Shown here piece by piece: positions 1-7,457 of a stretch of DNA of 16,987 bases. The notes below the pieces were generated by a model. The model was not told the DNA's origin and ran no database searches. It saw nothing but the letters and a program-made list of their open reading frames with translations. The DNA is from JBMNTU01 sp050945895 (GTDB lineage Bacteria > Bacillota > Clostridia > Christensenellales > Christensenellaceae). Position 1 is the first letter of the stretch. Every line of letters starts with the position of its first letter. A program made the translations under genes and the position numbers. Location: the NCBI GenBank assembly GCA_050945895.1, contig JBMNTU010000048.1, positions 1 to 16,987 on the forward strand. Direction: 5' to 3'.

Positions 1-114
1 ATTAGGGCTATGACCCTGTGTTGGGGTTTCAACCCCTCTGTGCTTATTTTAGGGAGTATCTTTTATTTCCTCAATCCGCCTTTTGTTCCATTACAGGAAT
101 GCTCCTTGTTTTGT

Positions 115-744
115 TTACAAACTTAAGTCTATATTTTTACCTGAAAGCCCGATGTGGGCTCCCTGTTTTGCCTCATCCGAAGAAGGATGCGCAAGCAGCC
201 ACTTGTTGCGCGCCCACAAAAGTTGGTCTTCACCGTTTTTGGCGTCTATAGCAGGTTTTTCCGTGTTGGTATCTTGGGGAAGCACAATGGCGACACGAAA
301 GCCGCCGCTTTTGCGCGCGGGCGCATAGTGGAGGGATGTTTCGTATAAAAGCGCGGCTGTTCCCTTGGGCAGGCTAAACGCCTCGACCTTTGCCGTATCC
401 AACATATAGTTGCTGTAAATATCGCTCATTTGCGCCAACAGCAGCACGACGTCGTCAGCCGCAATGTTTACTTCGCAGCTCCGGTGGTATTCCAGGCAGT
501 TGAGCCGGGTATTCTCGCCGTTGCAATAGCCGATTTGGATGGGCATACCGCCGTATACGTTGTCCCAAAGCTGCTGCATGATGGGCAGGCGCTCCAGCTG
601 TTTGTCACCAGGGACGTATACGGTGCGGCCGATTGGCTTTTCCGTTGTGTTTTCAAGCGTTTCCAGCAATTCGGAAAAATCGAACCCGGTTACGATCTTT
701 CCATATTTTTTGAAACTGGTGTCGGTAACAGACTTAATTTGCAT
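115..744 (-). CDS. DUF4867 family protein
   Basis: This 209-residue protein matches the DUF4867 family as I recall its conserved blocks: GGMPIQIGYCNG at about residues 65-76, LEYHRSCE at 84-91 and LHYAP at 138-142. The histidine, glutamate and cysteine residues in these blocks suggest a small metal- or sugar-binding beta fold, but no reaction is established. Family members are commonly found beside pentose, fucose or tagatose genes. Here it starts 2 bp after the xylulokinase stop codon, with a GAGG ribosome site inside the end of xylB, so the two are almost certainly co-transcribed and translationally coupled. I see no signal peptide or membrane segment, so it should be cytoplasmic. The family call is confident; a role in carbohydrate metabolism is inferred only from its neighbour. 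Confidence 0.85.
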   Translation of the reverse strand: MQIKSVTDTSFKKYGKIVTGFDFSELLETLENTTEKPIGRTVYVPGDKQLERLPIMQQLWDNVYGGMPIQIGYCNGENTRLNCLEYHRSCEVNIAADDVVLLLAQMSDIYSNYMLDTAKVEAFSLPKGTAALLYETSLHYAPARKSGGFRVAIVLPQDTNTEKPAIDAKNGEDQLLWARNKWLLAHPSSDEAKQGAHIGLSGKNIDLSL

Positions 745-746
745 AA

Positions 747-2282
747 TTATACCTCGCTTTCAAGATTGGCCAACAGGGAAAATTCTTTTCGCAGACTGGG
801 GTAAAGCCGCTTATACAGCTTGTAGTATTTTTCGTATTCCTGTGAATTTTCCGGAATAGGCTGCTGGATGCCCTCTGTTTTGATGACGGCGCCGCACGCC
901 TCGGGCACACTGGAAAAAACGCCTGTGCCCACGCCCGCAAGCAAGGCTGCGCCCAGCGCGGGGCCTTCCTGCGCTTTTAGCGTGGTGACATTGAGGCCAA
1001 AAACATCGGCCAGCATCTGCCTCCAGAGCGGGCTTTTGCCGCCGCCGCCCGTTGCCAGCATTTGGCTGAATGGAACGCCCATCTCGCGGAACACGTCCAG
1101 GCATTGGCGCTGCGAGAACGTAACCCCTTCCATAACGGCGCGCAGCAGGTTGTATTTGGTGTGGATAGCCGACAGGCCGAAAAAAACGCCCCGGGCATGC
1201 TCGTCTAACAGGGGAGAACGTTCGCCCATCAGCCAGGGGGCGTAAAGCAGCCGGCCCGAACCAATGGGAACTTGGGCAATTTGCTCATTGAGCAGAATAT
1301 AGGAATCGACGCCAACGCCTTCTGCCGTTTCCATTTCCGCTTTGCAGAAATTGTTGCGGAACCATTGCAGCGAAAGTCCGGCGGCGAGCGTGCAGCTCAT
1401 AACGGTCCATGCGCCGGGAACGGCAGAGCAAAATGTGTGTACGCGGCCTTTGGGGTCGATGGTGACGCTATCTGAATGGGCAAATATGACGCCGGAGGTG
1501 CCAATTGTGGTAAATGCTTTACCGGTGCTGACAACGCCTGTACCCACAGCTGCTGCTGCGTTGTCGCCCGCGCCGCCCACAACAGGCGTGCCTTCCGCAA
1601 GGCCTGTTTCACATGCGGCAGCTACTGTGACCTCGCCCGTAATTTCGGGAGACTCATACATTTTTCCCAGCAGCGAAGCGTCTATACCAAGCTCCGAGAG
1701 AATTTCGGAAGACCACTTCCGCTTGGGTATGTCCATCAGGTTCATGCCCGACGCGTCGCTTACCTCGGTTGCAAATTCGCCCGTCAGCTTGTAGCGGATA
1801 TAGTCCTTTGGAAGAAGGATGTGCGCACAACGTTCGTAATTTTGCGGTTCGTTGTTTCGGACCCACAGAATTTTTCCGGCCGTAAAGCCGGTTAGGGCGG
1901 GGTTGGCAGTGATGCCGATCAACCGATCCGGGCCGATTTTTTCGGTGATAAAGCTGCATTCGGCGGTTGTACGGCCGTCGCACCACAAAATGGAAGGGCG
2001 GATGACCTCGCCGTCTTTATCCAGCATAACAAGGCCGTGCATTTGCCCGGAAAGGCCGATTCCTTTGATATCGGCGGCGTTGATGCCGGCGCTTCTGATG
2101 ACGTTTTGCGTTCCCGTGCACACTGCGTTCCACCAGTCGGATGGGTGCTGCTCTGCCCAGCCGTTTTGCGGCTGGTCCATCGGGTATTCGCAGGTAAAAG
2201 ACGCGGCCGCATTACCGTTTATATCGAACAATACGGTTTTGGTTCCGGAAGTGCCAAGGTCTATGCCAATCAGGTATTCCAT
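747..2282 (-). CDS. xylB: Xylulokinase (FGGY family)
   Basis: This 511-residue protein phosphorylates D-xylulose with ATP to xylulose 5-phosphate, feeding the pentose phosphate pathway in the cytoplasm. Visible signatures are the N-terminal ATPase-fold phosphate loop (IGIDLGTSGTKT, residues 5-16), SGQMHG at 78-83, a GGAGDNAA block whose D240 matches the catalytic aspartate of the family, and a C-terminal ATGGGGKSPLW / GPALGAALLAG nucleotide-binding region (411-449). Length is normal for XylB. The ATG follows a GAGAGGTG ribosome site. The downstream gene is DUF4867, 2 bp away. No xylose isomerase, transporter or regulator is in the window, so the physiological substrate could be another ketopentose or polyol product; FGGY kinases differ in substrate with few residue changes. 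Confidence 0.93.
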   Translation of the reverse strand: MEYLIGIDLGTSGTKTVLFDINGNAAASFTCEYPMDQPQNGWAEQHPSDWWNAVCTGTQNVIRSAGINAADIKGIGLSGQMHGLVMLDKDGEVIRPSILWCDGRTTAECSFITEKIGPDRLIGITANPALTGFTAGKILWVRNNEPQNYERCAHILLPKDYIRYKLTGEFATEVSDASGMNLMDIPKRKWSSEILSELGIDASLLGKMYESPEITGEVTVAAACETGLAEGTPVVGGAGDNAAAAVGTGVVSTGKAFTTIGTSGVIFAHSDSVTIDPKGRVHTFCSAVPGAWTVMSCTLAAGLSLQWFRNNFCKAEMETAEGVGVDSYILLNEQIAQVPIGSGRLLYAPWLMGERSPLLDEHARGVFFGLSAIHTKYNLLRAVMEGVTFSQRQCLDVFREMGVPFSQMLATGGGGKSPLWRQMLADVFGLNVTTLKAQEGPALGAALLAGVGTGVFSSVPEACGAVIKTEGIQQPIPENSQEYEKYYKLYKRLYPSLRKEFSLLANLESEV

Positions 2283-2464
2283 AGTTTTACACCTCTCATA
2301 AAAAGATAGCTATAGCTGCCGCGCCAAAAAAGATATGACATCAAAACGAGCCACGATAGTGTAGGCTGGCGTTTATAGTTGGGCGGCAGGAATACTTTCA
2401 CTATTATTGATAAGCAAATACGCATCCCCAAAAACAGATTGTTTTGCATACCAAGCGGCGGAGT

Positions 2465-2812
2465 TCAATCGTCTGACGGTGGGAATGGGTTTTTCGCCGC
2501 CTCGCTAGTCCGCTCGACTTTGAAGATGACAGGGCGCAGACCGTCGTTACAGCTACAGATAGCTACGCCGGGCGTTTTGATCCAGTCCCCATAATAGAAC
2601 AAGCTCTCTCCTGTTCCGTGCGCAAGGGCAAATACATACTGATAAATGGCCTTCCACGCTTCGTCGCAAAAACCGTCCGGCTTTGCATAGTCGGTGGTAT
2701 AAACCTGCCCTTCCTTATGAAGCGGGCATCTGCCCAAACCGGGCACGCCATATTCCTTTGCCAGCTCTTCTTCAAAGCTTCTTTTTAATACGGTGATTTT
2801 ACACTTGTTCAT
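2465..2812 (-). CDS. TIGR04076 family protein
   Basis: The protein (115 residues) fits the uncharacterised TIGR04076 family: it opens MNKCKITVLKR, contains GRCPLHKEGQVY and a central FCDEAWKAIYQYVFALAHG block, and ends with a CSCNDGLRPVIFKVER segment. Cysteines at 4, 29, 49, 86 and 88 suggest metal or redox chemistry, but no function is known. I place the start at the ATG at 2812, not at the longer in-frame ATG at 2845, because a GGAGG ribosome site sits 7 bp before it. It lies 33 bp after the amidase stop codon on the same strand, so the two are probably in one transcript, though I see no functional link between them. No signal peptide or membrane helix is visible. Confidence 0.8.
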   Translation of the reverse strand: MNKCKITVLKRSFEEELAKEYGVPGLGRCPLHKEGQVYTTDYAKPDGFCDEAWKAIYQYVFALAHGTGESLFYYGDWIKTPGVAICSCNDGLRPVIFKVERTSEAAKNPFPPSDD

Positions 2813-2845
2813 ATCAGACCTCCGTTGCATATTTTTATAAGGCAA

Positions 2846-3502
2846 TCAGGAATCCTCTTTTAGAAAAGCTTTTTTGCTTTCCATAACTTCTTTTTTGAAT
2901 TGTTTCCACGCGTCTTCGTGCTCTACAAAATACTTGGGGCAAAGTTTTTCGGTAACGTCGTAATGACGGATGATATCGTCCTTTTTAAAGCCGCATACCG
3001 CAGACAGCCAGCCGGCCAGGCGAACGAGGGAATTGTAAGATGCGTCTGTAAATTTTCCGGATTCGTCCGGATGGCAGACCTCTATCGATATGGTATCGCG
3101 GTTGCGGTCGTTGCTGGCGACCGACTGCTCATAAAGCGGAACGCACTGAACGACCTCGCCGTCCAGCCCAATAATAAAATGGGAGTTGACCGCAGTTCCG
3201 GCGTTGTTGAAGTAGCTGCGGTTTTGCGCCGCTGTGGTGCCGGGGTTGGCAACATAATGCACGACAACACCACCAACCTCTTCGAGCAGCGCGCCTTTGC
3301 GCGCGTTGACGTCCATATCTATATAGTCCGCATCCACCCATTCGGGAACGGCAACGTCGTATAAAAACGCAGGGTCTTTGGGAGGCTCTTCATAGAATAT
3401 GGCAAGCAACACCAGCGCAGCAGCAACGGCAGCAATAACAGCCAGCAGGATCTTTCCGCGCGTATTGAGCCTGTATCTTGGTTTTGGCGAATATGTCCTC
3501 AT
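2846..3502 (-). CDS. Membrane-anchored N-acetylmuramoyl-L-alanine amidase (Amidase_2)
   Basis: This 218-residue protein has one N-terminal hydrophobic helix (about residues 17-37) after a basic stretch, so it is a type II anchored or secreted protein, followed by an Amidase_2 (T7-lysozyme-like) domain. Such enzymes cut the bond between N-acetylmuramic acid and L-alanine in peptidoglycan. The expected zinc ligands are visible: H82 in VVVHYVANPG, H180 in RHYDVTEKLCP and C188 in the same motif; E141 in SIEVCHP is the usual active-site neighbour. No separate wall-binding repeats are present. The gene has a strong promoter ending only about 10 bp before the ATG (see separate entry), so its transcript may have almost no leader. 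It lies upstream of the TIGR04076 gene and is probably co-transcribed with it. Confidence 0.9.
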   Translation of the reverse strand: MRTYSPKPRYRLNTRGKILLAVIAAVAAALVLLAIFYEEPPKDPAFLYDVAVPEWVDADYIDMDVNARKGALLEEVGGVVVHYVANPGTTAAQNRSYFNNAGTAVNSHFIIGLDGEVVQCVPLYEQSVASNDRNRDTISIEVCHPDESGKFTDASYNSLVRLAGWLSAVCGFKKDDIIRHYDVTEKLCPKYFVEHEDAWKQFKKEVMESKKAFLKEDS

Positions 3503-3511
3503 CTCACCTTC

Positions 3512-3540
3512 AGTTTATGCGTTGCAAATATAAATGTCAA
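3512..3540 (-). promoter_or_regulatory. Sigma-A promoter of the amidase gene
   Basis: Reading the minus strand, TTGACA (3540-3535), a 17-bp spacer and TAAACT (3517-3512) make a near-consensus sigma-A promoter. The ATG begins 9 bp after the -10 box, so the expected start of transcription falls 1-4 bases before the start codon. Confidence 0.75.
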
Positions 3541-3750
3541 TCACCCAAAACAGAATACAGGTGGACGAAAATCTTTGCTTGTGCATATATCGCTTTTGTG
3601 GGTTTGTATCGGGTTCGATTCCCCGCGGACAAAAATAAAAAGTCCGCACCTTCGGTATGTGCCTGGGGCCCCCGCGCGAGCCCAGCATAGCGGGTCGCAC
3701 GGGGAGAAGGAGGAGCAAGCGCACAAGTGAATTTTTTTGTACGCAAGTAT

Positions 3751-3779
3751 AAAAAAAGGAGCAAAGTAAGCTTTGCTCC
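3751..3779 (-). terminator. Rho-independent terminator
   Basis: On the minus strand a perfect 9-bp stem GGAGCAAAG/CTTTGCTCC with a 4-base loop is followed by TTTTTTT. It lies just after the 19-bp displaced copy of the tRNA-Glu 3' end, in the orientation expected for a tRNA terminator. Confidence 0.8.
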
Positions 3780-3783
3780 GACG

Positions 3784-3802
3784 TGGTGACCCCACGGGGA
3801 AT
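3784..3802 (-). repeat. Displaced 19-bp copy of the tRNA-Glu 3' end
   Basis: These 19 bp are identical to 3999-4017, the last 19 bases of the intact tRNA-Glu gene including CCA. The copy is in the same orientation, 215 bp away, and is followed by its own terminator. It has no tRNA body in front of it. It could be an attachment-site duplication, the end of a lost tandem tRNA copy, or part of a dispersed repeat. Confidence 0.7.
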
Positions 3803-3955
3803 ACGCTGCTGCGCAGCTCGACGCGCTTCGTTATGGGCTTGTCACGCGAAATTCAGCGCGCCTTGCCGCATACTCAGCGAAACCTACGCTCCCTGCATCT
3901 GCCCGTCGGGGCAGCGGTCGCTTCGGTTTCCCTTTCGGGTTCGATTCCCTGTGGA

Positions 3956-3996
3956 CAAAAATAAAAAGCCCGTACCTTCGGTACGAACTTTTCATT
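3956..3996 (-). terminator. Terminator of tRNA-Glu
   Basis: On the minus strand directly after the tRNA-Glu CCA, AAAAGTTCGTACC pairs with GGTACGGGCTTTT around a GAA loop (13 bp, two G-U pairs) and runs into TTTTTATTTTT. Confidence 0.8.
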
Positions 3997-3998
3997 TA

Positions 3999-4073
3999 TG
4001 GTGACCCCACGGGGAATCGAACCCCGGTTTCAGCCGTGAGAGGGCTACGTCTTGACCGCTTGACCATGGGGCC
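3999..4073 (-). tRNA. tRNA-Glu(CTC)
   Basis: The 75-nt minus-strand sequence folds as a complete cloverleaf: a 7-bp acceptor stem GGCCCCA/TGGGGTC with one G-U pair, D stem GTC/GAC, anticodon stem TAGCC/GGCTG with loop CTCTCAC giving anticodon CTC, T arm CGGGG-TTCGATT-CCCCG, then A and an encoded CCA. The anticodon reads GAG (glutamate). It has a consensus promoter upstream and a terminator directly downstream, so it should be an active single-gene unit. Confidence 0.95.
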
Positions 4074-4094
4074 GCTGTTTTTTCCAGCATTATC

Positions 4095-4123
4095 ATGATA
4101 GAATAGCGGCCCCGATTTGTCAA
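4095..4123 (-). promoter_or_regulatory. Promoter of tRNA-Glu
   Basis: On the minus strand: TTGACA (4123-4118), a 17-bp spacer and TATCAT (4100-4095). The tRNA 5' end is about 20 bp further on, leaving a short leader to be trimmed by RNase P. Confidence 0.85.
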
Positions 4124-4248
4124 GGGAAAATGAATGCGGGGAAAGTGGGGAAGTGCGCCAATACCATGAAAAAAATGTTAAGAAAACAAGCATTTATAGT
4201 ATTTGTATGGCATAATGAAAAAAAGACTTATGATGTGGGGAGAAACGA

Positions 4249-4713
4249 ATGAATAAAGATAAAGGCGCTATGCAAAGGTGCCTGCAATCGGCAGATATAG
4301 GTATATTGCACATACGCAAGCAAACTGGGGAAACAGTATCCGTACCAGTGCTGTTTTTGTATCGTGATGGAAGAATCTATATCAATGGCTATCCGGAGGG
4401 CGGCATGCTTGTGGATATGGAAGAAATTTTACCGGAAGTGTGCTTTTCTGTGCCTGGCAAGGCAAAGGTTGTTTTGGAGAATAAGGCGCGCAGCATAAAA
4501 AACGGTTTTTGGGGGCAGGGCGTAGAAATAAAAGGCAGGGCAGGCTTGCTTTGCGATTTGGAACTCAAAAGGACTGTTCTAAGGGAAATTGCAAAAAAGT
4601 ATATGCCAGCGGCGTCTTCGCAGGAGGTTCCATGCCGTCTGGTAATCGAAACGCAGGTAATCGAGGTGTTGCCTGAAGAGGGCGAAATAGGCGCGGCGGC
4701 AGGCGGCCATTGA
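4249..4713 (+). CDS. Pyridoxamine 5'-phosphate oxidase-like (split-barrel flavin-binding) protein
   Basis: The protein has 154 residues. The opening region, ADIGILHIRKQTGETVSVPV at about 14-33 followed by VLFLYRDGRIYINGYPEGG, matches the NimA-like branch of the PPOX/split-barrel superfamily: a small strand-rich protein that typically binds FMN, F420 or heme as a dimer. The region PEVCFSVPGKAKVV and later strands continue the barrel pattern. No catalytic activity can be assigned; relatives include nitroimidazole reductases and many uncharacterised proteins. A GGGGAG ribosome site 7 bp before the ATG supports this start. The next gene, an Old Yellow Enzyme family oxidoreductase, begins 83 bp downstream with its own promoter overlapping this stop codon, so a flavin-related redox theme is possible but not proven. 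Confidence 0.75.
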   Translation: MNKDKGAMQRCLQSADIGILHIRKQTGETVSVPVLFLYRDGRIYINGYPEGGMLVDMEEILPEVCFSVPGKAKVVLENKARSIKNGFWGQGVEIKGRAGLLCDLELKRTVLREIAKKYMPAASSQEVPCRLVIETQVIEVLPEEGEIGAAAGGH

Positions 4714-4737
4714 CATTTTATACATGAACAGTATAAT
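4710..4737 (+). promoter_or_regulatory. Promoter of the flavin oxidoreductase gene
   Basis: TTGACA (4710-4715), a 16-bp spacer and TATAAT (4732-4737) are both full consensus boxes. The -35 box overlaps the stop codon of the preceding gene, so the oxidoreductase can be expressed independently of it. Confidence 0.85.
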
Positions 4738-4796
4738 AGTATTATTGACGATTCCAAAGGAACGTCTTTTACTATTCACAATATTAAGGAAAAAAC

Positions 4797-5825
4797 ATGT
4801 TTGAAGAATTTGCACTTCGGAATTTACGCGTAAAAAACAGGATCGTGCGATCCGCATTGAACGATTATCTTGCGGACGAAAACGGTATGCCAACGCAAGA
4901 GCAAGAGGAATTGTTTGTGCGGCTTGGGCAGGGCGGCGCCGGGTTGATTATCTCCGGTCACTTTTATGTGTCCGATCCATATGCCAAAGCGGGAATGGGG
5001 CAGACAGGAATCTGTTCCGACGCGTATATTGCGCCGCTTTCAAAACTGGCAGCAGCCGCGCAGCAAGATGGAGCAAAGGTAATTGCACAGCTCAACCATG
5101 CAGGAGCAAGGGCGCCGCTTGTAGAACGGCCGCTTGGGCCGGTGGAAACGGATCTGCTTGGAAATGGCGTAAAGGCAAAAGCGCTTACGCCCGAAGAAAT
5201 GGAGCAGATCAAGCAGGATTTTGTTGCAGCAGCGTTGCGTGCAAAGAAGGCCGGGTTCGACGGCGTTCAGATACACTGTGCACATGGGTATTTGCTTTCC
5301 CAGTTTATCGACCCTGCTGTCAATACGCGTGAGGATGAATTTGGCGGTAATGTAATGGGCCGCTTTAAGCTGGCGGAGGAAATATTGTTTGATATTTGCG
5401 CCGCATGCGGGGAAGAGTTCCCTGTGATGGTGAAAATCAACAGCAACACAACGGCAGATGACGAAGCATACGAGGATGAGCTTGCCTACATGCTGCGCCG
5501 GATGGATGAAATAGGCATTGCCGCGGCAGAGCTTTCGGGAACGCCGTTTGCGCTCAAAGGAAAACCAGAGCGGCCATATTTCATTGAACGCGCGGCGAAA
5601 ATGGCTGACGAGGTAGGCATTCCGTTAATACTTGTGGGCGGTGTGGCAAGTTTGGAAAATGCGAAAATGGCGGTAGAACGTGGCATAGAGCTTGTTTCGT
5701 ATGGGCGGCCGTTTATTTCGGAGCAGGATGTTGCCAGCAAGCTGCAGCGCGGGGAAACGCCGCGCTGCGTATACTGCAACAGTTGCGTTGGAAAGGGAAA
5801 ATGCATACTGGATAAGCAGGTATAA
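4797..5825 (+). CDS. NADH:flavin oxidoreductase (Old Yellow Enzyme family)
   Basis: This 342-residue cytoplasmic TIM-barrel flavoenzyme belongs to the Old Yellow Enzyme / 2,4-dienoyl-CoA reductase N-domain family, which reduces activated C=C bonds with NAD(P)H through FMN. Visible family marks are KNRIVRSA (13-20), AQLNHAGARA (97-106), HCAHGYLLSQF (160-170) with the substrate-binding histidines, NTREDEFGG (176-184), LVGGV (279-283) and the phosphate-binding YGRPFISEQD (302-311). The C-terminal C-x2-C-x2-C-x5-C (C324, C327, C330, C336) resembles the 4Fe-4S site of dienoyl-CoA-reductase-type members, but the long C-terminal NAD/FAD domains of those enzymes are absent, so a partner electron donor may be needed. 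An AAGGA ribosome site precedes the ATG. The substrate is unknown. Confidence 0.88.
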   Translation: MFEEFALRNLRVKNRIVRSALNDYLADENGMPTQEQEELFVRLGQGGAGLIISGHFYVSDPYAKAGMGQTGICSDAYIAPLSKLAAAAQQDGAKVIAQLNHAGARAPLVERPLGPVETDLLGNGVKAKALTPEEMEQIKQDFVAAALRAKKAGFDGVQIHCAHGYLLSQFIDPAVNTREDEFGGNVMGRFKLAEEILFDICAACGEEFPVMVKINSNTTADDEAYEDELAYMLRRMDEIGIAAAELSGTPFALKGKPERPYFIERAAKMADEVGIPLILVGGVASLENAKMAVERGIELVSYGRPFISEQDVASKLQRGETPRCVYCNSCVGKGKCILDKQV

Positions 5826-5840
5826 ATTATGAATAGATAA

Positions 5841-5863
5841 ACGGCCCCCAGGGGTCGTTTTTT
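5841..5863 (+). terminator. Terminator of the flavin oxidoreductase gene
   Basis: ACGGCCCC pairs with GGGGTCGT (one G-U pair) around a CA loop, followed by TTTTTT, 16 bp after the stop codon. Confidence 0.85.
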
Positions 5864-6050
5864 ATTATGAAAAGCGTTGGACGGGGCGCGAATGACGGGT
5901 AAAATGTGCGTAAAGTATTAGGTGAATGACGTGTTTATATGGATGCCGCTCTTTAGACCCGCTCTTCGTGTAAGCGATATACTCCTTGTCCATACAGACT
6001 TTTTATGGATGAAAAGTAGAACCTGAATACTGGAGACATAGCGTATAAAA

Positions 6051-6079
6051 TTGACTTTTATATGCTTTTCCGGTACAAT
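6051..6079 (+). promoter_or_regulatory. Promoter of the YabE-like gene
   Basis: TTGACT (6051-6056), a 17-bp spacer and TACAAT (6074-6079). Transcription should start near 6086, downstream of the ATG at 6062, which rules that ATG out as the start of the protein. Confidence 0.8.
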
Positions 6080-6124
6080 AGCTTTTGCGCGGCCGAGGGC
6101 TGCCGTCGCCGCGGGAGTTATGCT

Positions 6125-7375
6125 GTGAACAAAAAACGTATTGACCTGAATTTATATCCTGATACAAAGTTTAAAGGAATTCTTTACCAGCCGGATGAAC
6201 ACAGAGCAGATGAGGAAGAGATTCCGCCCATGAACCGGAAGGCCCAAGCGCCGTGGTGGAAAAAAGTCATCCATTCTGCGTTTGCGGAGGGCGCGCCGCA
6301 GGCGTTGCCGCGCACCGGCGTATTTAAGCCGCGAAAAAAAACGGCATCCAGAAAGAAAAAAAATGTATTTACCGGCAGCCGAGAAAGCATATTTAAAGAT
6401 AAGCTTGTGCGCGGGGTGCTGTTGTGCTGCGCAGCGGTCGTTGTGGTTTCTTCCGTAGCGATTGAAGCGGCGTTTGCCCGGCCTACAGTTCCGGTGACAT
6501 TGCACGACAATGGACGCGTGATGGAGGCGGATACAACTGCACGTACGGTAGAAGAGTTTTTGGTGGATAATAACGTTACACTGGGGCCGGACGATGTGCT
6601 CGACAACGACTTGTTAGACCCGGTTACAGGCGGGATGGAAATTATCATCCGTCGTGCAATGCCTGTTACGGTGGCAACCAAAGAAAGCGAAATAGAAGTG
6701 AGCATGGTCTCCGGAACGGTGGAGGATGCGCTTGCGCTGGCTGGCGTGGAGGTGGATGAAAGCGATGAGGTGTACCCCGTTTTGACTGCCTATGTGCGTT
6801 CAGGGATGGAAATAGATCATATTCATGTAGATGCGGACATAACGACAGAAATTCAGCCTATTCCGTTTAAAGAAGTATATGTGGAGAATTCCGATATTGA
6901 AAAAGGACAGCAAGAAATCTCGCGCCCGGGAGAGCCGGGAGAGATGGAAATCGTCAGTGAACAGGTCTATAAGAATGATATATTGACGTCCGACAAGGTA
7001 ATTTCGGAAACGGTTATTAAAGAGCCGGTGGAGCAAATCGTGCAGCTGGGCACATGGGTGCCTGTTATTATGCCGGACGGCGGCAAGGCCAAATTTACGA
7101 TGCAGATGGAAGTAACGGCGTATTGCTCGCAGTGCAACACGGGCAATAAAACGGCCATTGGCACATACCCGTCAGGCGGGTATACGGTGGCTGCCAAAAA
7201 CAACAAGCTGCCCTATGGCACATCTATTTATGTGCCTGGGTTCGGCTATGGCCGCGTAGAGGACACCGGCGGGTTCCCGTCGCATGTTATAGATGTATAC
7301 CTGGGCGAACGGTCTTCTTGCACCTGTGGGCAGGAGTGGGGCCGCAAATACCTGACGGTTTATGTGATAGGATGA
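6125..7375 (+). CDS. YabE-like DUF348/G5/3D-domain cell-wall protein
   Basis: The protein has 416 residues from the GTG at 6125, chosen because it has a GGGAG ribosome site 7 bp upstream and lies after the promoter; an in-frame ATG at 6062 lies inside the promoter. Order of parts: a lysine-rich cytoplasmic segment of about 93 residues, one membrane helix (about 94-117), two DUF348 repeats (about 122-235), a G5 domain (about 240-312) and a C-terminal 3D domain (about 328-416) with the conserved acidic residues in VEDTGG and HVIDVYL. This is the layout of YabE/Rpf-like wall proteins; 3D domains are related to lytic transglycosylases, so it probably remodels peptidoglycan outside the membrane. 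The long basic N-terminal tail is unusual. The 3D domain also has extra cysteines (CSQC, CTC) that could form disulfides. Confidence 0.87.
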   Translation: MNKKRIDLNLYPDTKFKGILYQPDEHRADEEEIPPMNRKAQAPWWKKVIHSAFAEGAPQALPRTGVFKPRKKTASRKKKNVFTGSRESIFKDKLVRGVLLCCAAVVVVSSVAIEAAFARPTVPVTLHDNGRVMEADTTARTVEEFLVDNNVTLGPDDVLDNDLLDPVTGGMEIIIRRAMPVTVATKESEIEVSMVSGTVEDALALAGVEVDESDEVYPVLTAYVRSGMEIDHIHVDADITTEIQPIPFKEVYVENSDIEKGQQEISRPGEPGEMEIVSEQVYKNDILTSDKVISETVIKEPVEQIVQLGTWVPVIMPDGGKAKFTMQMEVTAYCSQCNTGNKTAIGTYPSGGYTVAAKNNKLPYGTSIYVPGFGYGRVEDTGGFPSHVIDVYLGERSSCTCGQEWGRKYLTVYVIG

Positions 7376-7457
7376 ACACAAAGGAATTTCAATGAGCAAT
7401 CAACTAAAATCATGAACCCGAAAAGCAGGCCTGTATAGCAGAAGCAGAGCAAAAACA

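Larger units (their letters stand above)
3600..3998. repeat. Non-coding region with tRNA-derived fragments and hairpins
   Basis: No convincing gene lies here. I see two related 50-bp segments, 3611-3660 and 3937-3986 (44 of 50 bases equal), each made of a T-arm-like GGGTTCGATTCCC, a GTGGAC/GCGGAC tail, an A-rich AAAAATAAAAAG and a hairpin. A 19-bp copy of the tRNA-Glu 3' end lies at 3784-3802. Between them are an imperfect GC hairpin (3670-3683 with 3692-3704, 11 of 13 pairs) and GC-rich stems such as GCTGC-TGC-GCAGC near 3805. Reading frames through this region are compositional by-products. It looks like decayed tRNA copies or a genome-specific intergenic repeat family; which one needs whole-genome comparison. 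Confidence 0.6.

Noticed and set aside
1..114. GGGGTT/AACCCC stem near the left edge as a terminator of the xylB-DUF4867 unit
   Set aside because: The 6-bp stem with a 2-base loop has no T-tract on the minus strand.
3515..3964. Several 60-84 residue open frames on both strands
   Set aside because: They run through tRNA fragments, terminators and GC hairpins, overlap each other and have no ribosome sites; they look like by-products of repeat composition.
5864..6050. Possible c-di-AMP riboswitch before the YabE-like gene
   Set aside because: Such switches often precede wall-hydrolase genes, but I see only a 6-bp TCCATA/TATGGA stem, and the promoter at 6051-6079 would leave this region outside the transcript.
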